Shown in pieces: positions 25,033 through 35,031 of a DNA stretch of 64,000 nucleotides. Position 1 is the stretch's first letter; each line of letters starts with the position of its first letter. This DNA is from Rhizophagus irregularis. Its lineage: Eukaryota > Glomeromycota > Glomeromycetes > Glomerales > Glomeraceae. A model generated the notes under the pieces. It worked only from the letters and a program-made list of their open reading frames with translations. It did not search any database and was not told the DNA's origin. The translations under genes were made by a program, and so were the position numbers. The stretch is from assembly GCF_026210795.1 (NCBI RefSeq), contig NC_089449.1, positions 2,852,001 to 2,916,000 of the forward strand, in the 5' to 3' direction.

Positions 25033-25240
25033 GAATCCTTTTATCTGCCTCATGCAAGTAAATAAAAATCAAACAAAACTAATCAAACCAATCTAACTTA
25101 CCATTATTTGCACCAACAATATCAAACTCGTATTTTCCGCAAAGTAATAATAAAGTAAGTTGGTTTATATTGTTCGGCCAGATTCTTAGAACATGTCATT
25201 ATGACATTAATCGATTTTCCCGCCTCTATAGATGTTCCAA
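25033..25240. repeat. Dispersed 208-bp repeat, copy 2
   Basis: Pairs with 4,163-4,370 over its full length without indels. It retains C at most positions where the other copy has T. It lies immediately 3' (in minus orientation) of the kinase fragment, suggesting the repeat was the downstream part of a kinase-family gene. Confidence 0.85.
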
Positions 25241-25254
25241 AACAAACCGGACAT

Positions 25255-25525
25255 TACTATTCTTGTTATATATCGTCATTTTGATCTTCGCCGAGAAATC
25301 TTTGACTATCATCTTTTTATATTCTAAAGGAGTTCCTGATACAATTTTTGGTCCTAAACCATTAACAATATTCATAGCAAGATAATAATTATGTTCATAA
25401 TTAATAAATGGTGGTTGTCCAGAAGAAATTTCCCACATGAGCATTGCAATACTATAAATATCAGATTTAAAAGTCTGCTTTTTTAAATAAAAACTTCAGG
25501 TGCTATAGTATATCAAATAATTTTT
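25255..25525 (-). pseudogene. Tyrosine-kinase-like protein kinase fragment
   Basis: The minus strand encodes the APE motif region (IAPEVF), a frameshift, then YLKKQTFKSDIYSIAMLMWE followed by ISSGQPPF, i.e. subdomains VIII-IX of a kinase catalytic domain of the type hugely expanded in arbuscular mycorrhizal fungi. The similarity fades after NGLGPKIVSGTPLEYKK. The N-lobe, HRD and DFG motifs are missing, so it is a non-functional fragment. Confidence 0.8.
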
Positions 25526-25907
25526 CCGGCATAAGCATCTTCACGTGCCGAATTCTTGAAACTTTGCGCAGTATCGTACCGGCGATAACGCAGAAAAATT
25601 CAATAAATTTCTAGGAATGGAATGTTGTGAAAATAAATCATGGTAAGTATTAATTGGAAATATTGCATTTCTTATTTTTTTACCTCAGTTGTTAATCCCC
25701 CGAATTTATGCTGTAGGTTCAAAATTAATTAATCTCTGGGAAGTTCTCTCATTGGGAATAATCTTTTTCATAGCCTGGTGGATGGTAGTGATATAGATAG
25801 ACAAAAATTTCATAGATATGGGTAGGATAATTTATTTCGGAAATCTAGTGTAGTAAAAGGGTATAGGGAATAGGGATATGAATCTTTTAGTTAGTGATAG
25901 AAATAAG

Positions 25908-26120
25908 TTAGTTAGAAATATTTTTCGAAAGCTTGGGAGAGCAAAGAAATGACTTGATACTGGGACTCGCATTAAATGGCCTAGGATCCGCGTACTCCCT
26001 CTTTGATAGCATCATACATTTCATTCGTTTCTCTAGCATTTCTGATTCGCTATTTATCTGAAAATCATTAATAAAATTTCGTCCACTTCGGGCATTTTCT
26101 TTGCAAAAAATCGTTAACAT
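25908..26120 (-). pseudogene. Short ORF, possibly part of a kinase-family gene
   Basis: 70 codons ending SPSIKSFLCSPKLSKNISN. It lies upstream of the kinase fragment on the same strand, separated by about 400 bp. I do not recognise a domain; association with the kinase fragment is only positional. Confidence 0.25.
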
Positions 26121-26141
26121 TACTCAATAAAACTTCTAATA

Positions 26142-26427
26142 CTCCTTGCACGGCATGACCAATGGTTCAGAATCCACTGTCCTTGACAATACAGCCATCA
26201 AACCGAAGTCATAAGGAGTATCGCTGGCCATGCAAAGACAGAATCCACTGTCTTCGTGTGCTCCAAGGAAGTATTATCAGTATTCAAAGAACATTGCTCC
26301 TCGCACGGCATGACCAATGGTTCAGAATCCACTGTCCTTGACAATACAGCCATCAAATCGAAGTTATCAGGAGTATCGCTGGCCATGCAAAGACAGAATC
26401 CACTGTCTTCGTGTGCTCCAAGGAAGG
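26142..26427. repeat. Tandem duplication, period 155 bp
   Basis: A block of about 130 bp starting 'ctccttgcacggcatgacca' at 26,142 recurs at 26,297 with only a few changes (mostly C/T). Both strands are open across much of it, but no domain is evident. Higher GC than the surroundings. Confidence 0.9.
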
Positions 26428-26439
26428 TAACGTTCTATC

Positions 26440-26686
26440 AGCTGATTATCAGTTGATTATCATTTATTGGGTTCCTTAACGTACACTGGGGGCGTACGAT
26501 ATTAACACGTACGGAACTGGCCGGAATTAACGCACGTGCACGTGCATAACTCCTAAACTCGGGCCGCCAGGTGTCCCCTGTAAGATAAGGAATCTGTACG
26601 TGTTCCTCATTACGTGCCAATAATTTTACGCGTTATTTTTTTTTCATTTCTCACTTTCGTAATATATTCGATACAAAATTTGTCTA
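26440..26686 (+). promoter_or_regulatory. GC-rich putative promoter region of the following gene
   Basis: A local GC island in AT-rich DNA just upstream of the ATG at 26,687. It has a doubled TGATTATCA motif (about 26,441-26,462), overlapping CACGTG palindromes (gcacgtgcacgtgc at 26,532) and several 'acgt' cores. E-box-like CACGTG sites are bound by bHLH factors, but binding here is inferred only. Confidence 0.3.
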
Positions 26687-29243
26687 ATGTCTACGTCCGT
26701 CCTTGATTATGTTCAAAAGAACCTTCGCGATATTAATTTCTTCACCTTTGCTAGAAATTTCAAATACCAAAAAACAGAAGAAAATTTGGCATGAAGTCAT
26801 TACTTGAGCGCCTTGGGAATTTTGTCTAATGCTTCCGACAATGAGATTAGAACTTATGCCAAAAGGAGGAAAGAAGAAGCCATGGTAAGTTGGGCATTCG
26901 CTTATATATTTTGTTATAATCCGATATTGAAATTTCGGTTTTTTTTTTGTAGTCATTGAAGTTGCGTAAGGGACAACTTGAGAATTTCTGGTTAAATGTT
27001 GAAATCGAGAACGCCCAGGCTTCTTTTGAAACGGGCATGCGCTGTATTCAGGTCTTAAAATTTTTTTATTCACTTGTGATAGCATCTTCCTTCTATTGAC
27101 TGACACCATTCCACTCCTATAGCTAAAGAACCAAGTTGTTGATGCCGAAAGACATCATCGTCAATTTAGTAGTTCAACAATCACAAATGCCACAGAGGTG
27201 GACAACATATTATCCACAAAAAAGGTAATGATCCAAAATGCGTATTCTCGTCAATAAATGAATATACCCTGAAACCGAATATACTATCATAAACAAAAGA
27301 AATAGTACCAGCTACTCCTTAATTCCTTCTCTTTATCACTTATTATTTTATTCCATTGCACTATACTGACCTTATATTTCTGTAGAATTTGAATGATGAA
27401 ATAGATAATTTCTTTCAAGGCAACCCTGAACAAAAATCAACCAAGAAACGGCGGAAGTCAAGCAATAAACGAGGTTCAAGCGAAGCGGGCAACGAGAAAG
27501 ACAAGGTATGGTATATTGAAACAAATTGTTTGGATAACACGATGTTCTGACTATTCATAGCACTCAAAAGACTGAATAATTACTAATTGATAAGATTATT
27601 TTTAGACAGAGTCTGAAGCACAAGACTCCATTTCTATATTTGAGGAGTATGATGACTCGGATTCTACGCTATCTGAGGAGGAGGAAGATTTAGATTACGT
27701 ACCAAGGTATCATATAATAATTCTTTTTCTTCGATTTTTTTTTTTCTTGGGCTCATAGCTTTACTTCTATTCATATTACAAGTGATGATGAGGATCAAAA
27801 TCCTCCCCCATTGCTGACATCCTCGCAGTTCAAGTGTTTTGATGAATCCTACGCAAAAATGAAAAAGACTCAAAAGTGGATTCTATCATCTGGGACATGT
27901 GTTGAGGATGTTATCTTCGAGTATTGTAAAGAATTATCAGCTGAATCACTCTTACATTCGTGGATCATAGATTTGGATGATCAGGAGGCAGAAGACCTAT
28001 TTACAGATGAAGAATGGAGGGAAATACGCAGTGAAATCAGAAAGTTACCAAAGGTTGACGAAGCCTTTGTTAATTCAATGTTGCCACGATTTGATGTAAG
28101 TTGAAAATGTAATCATTTTGTTTTTATTTGTCTAATTTATTTATGATATTGCTGACATCAGGTCAAAACAACGGGCGAGCTAAGAAACGTCTTAGAAACA
28201 ACATCTTACCGAAACTTGGATGAGCCATATGACCGAGAGAAACACTATGATGCAGAATGGGTAGATATAGTAATGAGAAAATAGTAAGTACATGTATGTT
28301 TCTTATTTGTGATGTTGCAAGAGCTTTAATAACACATACATCTCAAAAAAAAGCCTTACAGATTACGAAGATCCCAATGGAACGCTACATAGGTCACATC
28401 TTGAATCTTGGCACGACATTAATGTATGGTCGCTAATAATCGATCATGGTCTCCGAAATTTAATTGGAATAGAGACTGTCAGGTAAATTCTTACTATGAT
28501 CATTTCTGTATATTTTTGAATTTCTACTTACTGGTCTCATAGAAAGGAGTCTTCAAGCGAGGCAGTATCCGCAAGAAAAAATCGAAAAAGGGCACGTACA
28601 CGTCGCAAGAATATAAAACGTAAGAAGATGGGGTCTCGTATGGATGGAATATTCAGAGCGTATGTCAATGATGTTGAATATGGAGTGATTGAAGTAGCTA
28701 AGAAATTTGACGAAACTAAATTATTGACTGACGGATATAAACTGAGTAAAGCAATGCACGATATATTGAGTAAACAAGTCAATTTCGAAGAGACGAAAGT
28801 GAGGGAACTGAGAGTCGCTGGCATGCTTCACTTGGGTAAGTAAAATAAGGAGTTTTGCATTATAGCATTAATAAACTAAGTTAATTTGAATTATAGGTCT
28901 TAAAACACAAGTTTTACATCTGAGTAGTCCTAAGGGGTACGTGTCAATATTAAAACGAGAAAAGCTCCTTGAGGTGCCAGTTGCAGTCGAAAAAATACAG
29001 GATCTCATCAGGGTGTTGACAAGTGTGTGGATGCTGAAGGTAAATCCGTTGTCTTCATTTCTCATCACGAAGTATTCTGTTTCACTTACTTACCTTTACA
29101 TACAGAAAATGATTGTAGACTGCGTGGACATAGTGAACTCACAAGTTCAAAATTCAACGGATTTTAAGCAAGAACTAATTGCCATGGGCACAGAGACTCC
29201 ACCACCCTCAATTGTTTTGCCATGGTCTTGCGATACAAAATAA
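26687..29243 (+). CDS. Eleven-exon lineage-expanded family gene, possibly damaged
   Basis: Exons: 26,687-26,884; 26,953-27,051; 27,123-27,224; 27,386-27,505; 27,606-27,706; 27,783-28,095; 28,162-28,283; 28,362-28,482; 28,543-28,835; 28,897-29,039; 29,106-29,243. All introns are GT-AG and short. Features: acidic stretch (SEEEEDLDY) in exon 5, a helical segment with WIIDLDDQEAEDLF and SLIIDHGLRNLIGIETVR, then a Lys/Arg-rich basic stretch (RKNRKRARTRRKNIKRKK) that could be a nuclear signal, and LSSPKGYVSILKREKL near the end. I recognise the layout as a family common in Rhizophagus; its function is unknown to me. Two defects: TGA in frame at 26,792, where an alternative frame reads KKIWHEVIT, and the exon 7/8 junction, which yields an immediate TAA because one extra A follows the acceptor. 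It may be a recent pseudogene or contain assembly errors. Confidence 0.7.
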
Positions 29244-29796
29244 AGATACTGCAATTAAGGCAGATAAAAAGGGCATCATTATCAAAAAGTTTGGTTTGAT
29301 GATGTTATTTAGCAAATTATCTTAACTTTCATTTTGAATCAAAAATAATATATTATATAGACTTTATGCTTCTTGTTCCACAAAATCGATAATGCTTATA
29401 TAATGGTACTAGTTTAACAGAGTTTGGGCTTTATCAACTATATCTTTTTAACATGTATATTTTCTTTGAGACAGCTCGTCCCAATGGTAATGATCTGTAT
29501 CATGTGAAATTTTTTTAATTGGCCAGATGTGATGCAACTCACGCATAAATTTATCCTTCCTTTGTCTATTGATCTGTCTATCTTGATAGATTAATTTTTC
29601 GAATGAATAAATATGGGCGGATCAGGCTTAACAGGATCACCCCTGTAACAAATAATATGCATAAATGTTTTATCACATTATGTATTATGATTGGTAGTTG
29701 AAATTACTCAAATTAGAAATTTTGTAATTGAAATAAAAGTGCGCGAAAAATGAATTTTTTACGCGTTTACTTATTTCATTACATGTTGTGTTCATA
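29244..29796. other. Intergenic stretch
   Basis: Contains the 3' end of the upstream gene and the leader of the next pseudogene; no further feature recognised. Confidence 0.4.
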
Positions 29797-30400
29797 ATGC
29801 CGTTCACTTGTTCACTTTGTCCTGCTAATTTCCTCAAAACTTTTTCATCTAAGAATTCACTTTCTATTCATGAAAGTAATGCTCACCCAAACAGTAAAAT
29901 AATACTTCACTCACACTGCTTAACTTCTCCCTCATTATATGATATTTGTCAGTTTAAGAATTCTTTTATTATACAATTTAAAGCACGCTTGCAATTTCAT
30001 AGAAGTGAACCACCTTAAAAATGGAGCCTTTTTCCGAAGGACTTTTATTATTTTGTTCTATAATGAATCAACCTTTCGATATTCCCCTGCTCAAAGAAAG
30101 TATACGTGTAAGTTTGAGGGTGGTCAAGGATACGAACAATTGGGTATTCTTTTGGAAAATAAAAATTGGGGCAGTAAAAAGTGTCGGGCAGGGACATGTG
30201 CATATGTTTTGATGCAGAATGCACAGCAAACATATCATGTCACTTTTTGCTGGAAAGAACGTGTATATAAAGAACTTGATATGTCATTGCGGTGTGGTTC
30301 AATGCATTTTGAATTTAATATAGATGTAAGAGATTTTGTGGAAGGTAACGTAAAAATCTTATTTTATTTTATGAAATATTTTATATTTATTTAGGTTTTA
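29797..30400 (+). pseudogene. C2H2-started family gene, frameshifted
   Basis: Begins MPFTCSLCPANFLKTFSSKN with a C2H2 finger closed by His residues in SLSIHESNAH. The frame stops at 30,016 and continues in a second frame (MEPFSEGLLLF) and then, from about 30,078, in a third (YSPAQRKYTCKFEGGQGYEQ and onward to about 30,345). I recall this arrangement as a repeated family of arbuscular mycorrhizal fungi. Two frame breaks make a functional product unlikely; function unknown. Confidence 0.65.
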
Positions 30401-30754
30401 ATATTAATTTAATATATAGAAAATCATGACGAGAATCAAGCAAGAAATTTAAATTGATAAATTAGAAGGATCCTCTTTTTTTTTATGAGATAGAATAGAA
30501 TTTATAGAATTAAAAACAATTAAAAAATATGTACAAATTATTTGTAATAAGTAAATAAAAAAATCATCTTGTTTTGTATTAAAAATATATATATAATTAA
30601 AAATAAAAAAATATAAAATATAAAAATATTTTTTTTTTACGCAGTAAAATTTGATTTTATTAAAAATATACACAAAATTAAAATATACTTATATATGTAG
30701 ATTATTATTATTAAGTTTTAATTTCTAATGATTTTCGAGTATATATCATTGGGG

Positions 30755-31512
30755 TGCGCTGTTAACTATGTAAATCAAAACTATATCAAGTTATATAATA
30801 AAAATTATTAATTAAGGATTTTTTATAATAATAACAATGAGTTGAAAATTTTAATGTTACAATAATGAATTTATCAATGCAAATATTATAAATTAAATTT
30901 AATAATGTTAATTTAAATATAAAAATATTTTTAATTTAGCCAGCCCAAATAGCTGAGGCTGAAGTGACTCATTTTTTTGTTTTCGCACTTCCTTTAACTT
31001 GCCAAATTTTCTTTGAAATTTTAACTGACAACAAACAGAGTTTTGACTGTTTTGTTCCTTTAATCGAAATGATGTTTATATGATTTGTAAGTACACATTG
31101 TATTATATTTCACATCCAATTAGATGTGTGCTTTAACTATTCTGTACTTTAAGAACATGACTTTATTAGCAAAGTTATGAGGCCATTTTGTGTGTTAATA
31201 ATAAAATACTTAAAAAAAATCAGACCTCAAAAAAGAAAAACTACTTAAAATTCCAATTGAAAAATAATTTGTCAGTAAATGTAAAAAATAGCTTTGTAAT
31301 AATTTTGTAAAATAGTTTGAAGAAGCTAATAAATGTGAAAATATTTGAGAAAGAAGAAATTGTTTGATCTGTGCATCTAAAAAAAAAATGTGCTGTTTTT
31401 TATAGTAATTTATTATTAAAATTTCATCTATCAAATTTAGACTCTAAAATATTAACTATATAAAAATCTTAGGCGACTTGATATAGTTTTAATTTACATA
31501 GTTAACAGCGTA
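30755..31512. mobile_element. Non-autonomous TIR element, 758 bp
   Basis: 36-bp terminal inverted repeats with about two mismatches: TGCGCTGTTAACTATGTAAA at the left and its complement ending at 31,512. The AT-rich interior carries no transposase. No clean target duplication is seen, so the superfamily is undetermined. Confidence 0.7.
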
Positions 31513-31909
31513 TCATGTATTAATAATACAATTGCCAGTTTTCATAATAAAAAATATCATGAATTACAGGTCTCTTTGATTTTCCTCCACCCATTGTTGT
31601 TCCTCCAAAAAATAATTGTACCTAAATAATAATTAAAATATCATTTACAAATTATTTTATAATTCCTTTTTATTTATTATTAATCATTAATAAAACTTTA
31701 CCTATTGATGATCTTTCTTTTCTATACTTAATGTTGAAAAGTGTCACAATACCATTCCCTTTTGTTTTAAATCTTGCATAAACTGAGATACATGTTGAGA
31801 AAATACATGCATATATGGTGTAACTTCTGTGCGCAAATATATTTCTTATTAGCACTATTCATGATATAAATGGTAGAACAGTAAAAATTCATCGGGAAAT
31901 TTTTTAAGA

Positions 31910-32185
31910 TGCAGAACTGCAGAGATCTGTAAAATTAGCAGATCTCCGCATTTTTTTTGTGAATTTATGCAGAAGTCTGCGATTTTGCAGATTTTCACTT
32001 TTTATTTTTTACAAAGTTATGCAATAATCTGCAATTTTGCATATTTCCGATTTTTTATGTATGCATTTCTGTGGAAAGTCTGCGATTCTGCTTTTTTTTA
32101 TGTGAAATTTATGCGAAAGTCTACAATTTTGCAGATTTTTGCTTTTTTTTCATTAAAATATCAGTTTGATCTGCAATTTTATCAT
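31910..32185. repeat. Subterminal 'tctgca' repeat cluster
   Basis: Five or more imperfect repeats of a 60-75-bp motif built on 'atgcagaagtctgcgatttt', alternating with T-runs. A mirrored cluster lies at 38,240-38,425 ('atctgcacagat'). Together they flank the array symmetrically. Confidence 0.7.
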
Positions 32186-32904
32186 TGATTTAATATTTAA
32201 ACTTTAATTAACTCTAACTTGATTTAATACCTAAATGATTTTTTCTACAATACTCTTTAAAAAAAAAAACTTTACAAGACTTTAAAAAAATAATTTTTTC
32301 TACAACACTTATTACTAAAAAAAAAAACTTTGTGAAATAATTTTTTCTACAACACCTTTCAGGAAATAATCTGTTAAAGATTCCAAAGAAAAAATATTTC
32401 TATTATTTTTTAAGCTTTGAAACTTATCAGAGAAATTTTTTTTTTAAAAAAAAAAATTTATTTGTAAGGTTCGGAGTCTTTAAGGCAAATTTGTCCAACA
32501 TTCAGCACATAATCTGCAACATGCAGGGAAATCAGAACTAAAAAAGGAGTCGTATTCCTTTTTTTTCTTCTTTGAAAAAAAAAAATTTTTTTTAATAAAT
32601 GTCAGTTAACGTTCAGTTTATAAGTCAAGAACATAATAGAGCTTATTGTTAATTTTAATTTGGAGGTATATCACCTCTGAAACTTTAATTATTTTTAGAG
32701 AAAAAAAAATTTTTTTTATATTATATAGGTTCCAGATGGAACCTATCGATGATTTAGTTTGGAATTCAAAGGTATGCTTACCTCTGAAATTTAATTTATT
32801 TTTTAAAAAAAAAAAAATTTTTTTTTATATTATATAGGTTCTGGATGGAACTTCATCGATTTTAGTTGGAATTTTCAGTTGGAATTGCGGTATCTTCGCA
32901 TTTA

Positions 32905-32966
<62 letters not shown>

Positions 32967-33846
32967 ATTTTTTTAAAAAAATATTTTTTTTATATATATA
33001 GGTTCTGGATAGAACCTATCAAATCGAAAGATATTGGAATTCGAAGGTATGCTTACTTCCGAATCTTAATTAATTTTTTTAATATTATATAGGTTCCAGA
33101 TAGAACCTATCAAAGATATTGGAATTTGGAGGTATATTAACTTCCGAATCTTAATTTATTTTTTTAAAAAAAAAATTTTTTTTTATATTATATAGGTTCT
33201 GGATGGAACCTATCGATGATTTTAGTTTGAATTTGGAGGTATATTAACTTCCGAATTTTTAATATATTTTAAAAAAAAAATAATAATTTTTTATTATATT
33301 ATATAGGTTTTGGATGGAACCTATCGATGATTTTAGTTGGAATTCGGAGGTATGCTTACCTCCGAAATTTAATTTATTTTTTTTAAAATAAAATAATTTT
33401 TTTTTATATTATATAGGTTCCAGATGGAACCTATCGATGATTTAGTTTGGAATTCAGAGGTATGCTTACCTCCGAATCTTAATTTATTTTTTTAAAAAAA
33501 TAATTTTTTTTATATATTATATAGGTTCTGGATGGAACCTATCAAAGATATTGGAATTCAGAGGTATGTTTACCTCCGAATCTTAATTTATTTTTTTAAA
33601 AAAAAAATTTTTTTTTATATTATATAGGTTCCAGATAGAACCTATCAAAGATATTGGAATTCAGAGGTATGCTTACCTCCGAATCTTAATTAATTTTTTT
33701 AAAAAAAATAATTTTTTTTATATATTATATAGGTTCCAGATGGAACCTATCAAAGATATTGGAATTCAGAGGTATGCTTACCTCTGAATCTTAATTTATT
33801 TTTTTTAAAAAAAAAATTTTTTTTATATATTATATAAGTTCTGGAT

Positions 33847-34249
33847 TATACATGTTGCCGAAATATTTCGGCTATTTCGCCCACGTGACAAACTCTTCAA
33901 AGCAAGATCATCTGATTTCATAGATTTGGCTGAAATTAGGCTTCAAATAGGTTAATCTGGGTCTGAAGAATCTATGAAAGAACTTTTGAGGAATTTCGAC
34001 CAACTTACATAATTTCGGCAGGGCTCTGGAATTTCGGACAACATATATTTAATATATGGCCAAAACTTTAAAGTCCGATTTGAAATTATTGCAGATTATG
34101 CCGAAATTTTCTGAAGTCTGCCAAAAGTTGCTGCAGATCTGGCCCAAATTATCTGAGGTTTAAAAAATTTTATTGATATATCTACAAGTAGCTATATTTT
34201 GGTGCCGAAATGCGGCCAAAATTGAAAAAAAGTTTCGGCAACATGTATA
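33847..34249. mobile_element. hAT-like MITE (TATACATGTTGCCGAAA) inside array A
   Basis: 403 bp with ends TATACATGTTGCCGAAA and TTTCGGCAACATGTATA, flanked by a perfect 8-bp duplication ttctggat (33,839-33,846 and 34,250-34,257) made from the array's own repeat block. Non-coding; interior has 'gccgaaat' motifs shared in style with the TAAGGTTGCTTGCC family. Confidence 0.9.
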
Positions 34250-34474
34250 TTCTGGATGGAACCTATCAAAGTTATTGGAATTCGGAGGTATGCTTACCTC
34301 TGAATCTTAATTTATTTTTTAAAAAAAAAAATAATTTTTTTTTATATATTATATAAGTTCCAGATGGAACCTATCAAAGTTATTGGAATTCGGAGGTATA
34401 CTTACCTCTGAATCTTAATTTATTTTTTTAAAAAAAAAATATTTTTTTTTATATATAATATAGGTTCCGGATAG

Positions 34475-34696
34475 AGATAAACATAGCTTGAGCTTGAATT
34501 TTATTAATTAATGCCGAAGTGACTTTAGAGAACAACAGAGTGATCTAAAAAACACCGCAACAAGTGCAGAACTAATAGAAAACAAAAAACAAATAATCTT
34601 CCAAAATTACATATAAGAAAAGCTAAGATTATAAACCCCACCCTCTCTATATAAATAATTACAGCTACTCCCCCAAATCTATTTCAAAATGAGTAA
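34475..34696. mobile_element. 222-bp retroposon-like insertion with 15-bp target duplication
   Basis: The array sequence ataggttccggatag is present on both sides (34,460-34,474 and 34,697-34,711). A 15-bp duplication and the absence of inverted ends fit target-primed retroposition (SINE or 5'-truncated LINE). The inserted sequence has no ORF of note. Its identity is unknown. Confidence 0.7.
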
Positions 34697-35031
34697 ATAG
34701 GTTCCGGATAGAATCTATCAAAGATATTGGAATTCAGAGGTATACTTACCTCTGAATCTTAATTAATTTTTTTTTAAAAAAAATAATTTTTTTTATATAT
34801 TATATAGGTTCTGGATGGAACCTATCAAAGATATTGGAATTCAGAGGTATGCTTACCTCCGAATCTTAATTTATTTTTTTTAAAAAAAAATAATTTTTTT
34901 TTATATTATATAGGTTCCAGATGGAACCTAGATGGAATCTATCGATGATTTTGAAATTCAGAGGTATATTAACTTCTGAATCTTTAATTTTATTTAACAA
35001 ACGTCACTAATATTCGTTTTCATATTTTTAG

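Larger units (their letters stand above)
32640..35031 (+). repeat. Tandem array A: about 16 units of palindromic, splice-like repeats
   Basis: Units of about 90-120 bp. Each has T-run, 'tatattatatag', then a 38-52-nt block 'gttccagatggaacctat...ttggaattcagag', then 'gtatgcttacctccgaatc', then 'ttttttaaaaaa'. Two strong palindromes per unit: ataggttcc(aga)tggaacctat, and attcggaggta(tgct)tacctccgaat. The block is bounded by AG at its start and GTATGC/GTATAT after it, i.e. it looks like an exon. Commonest block length is 39 nt (open in all three frames) or 43 nt. Interrupted by a MITE (33,847-34,249), a 222-bp insertion (34,475-34,696) and a 49-A run (32,915-32,963). Confidence 0.85.

Noticed and set aside
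32915-32963. 49-A run as a poly(A) tail of a retrocopy
   Set aside because: No upstream transcript-like sequence or target duplication; the array introns contain A/T runs at this position in every unit, so expansion of such a run is simpler.
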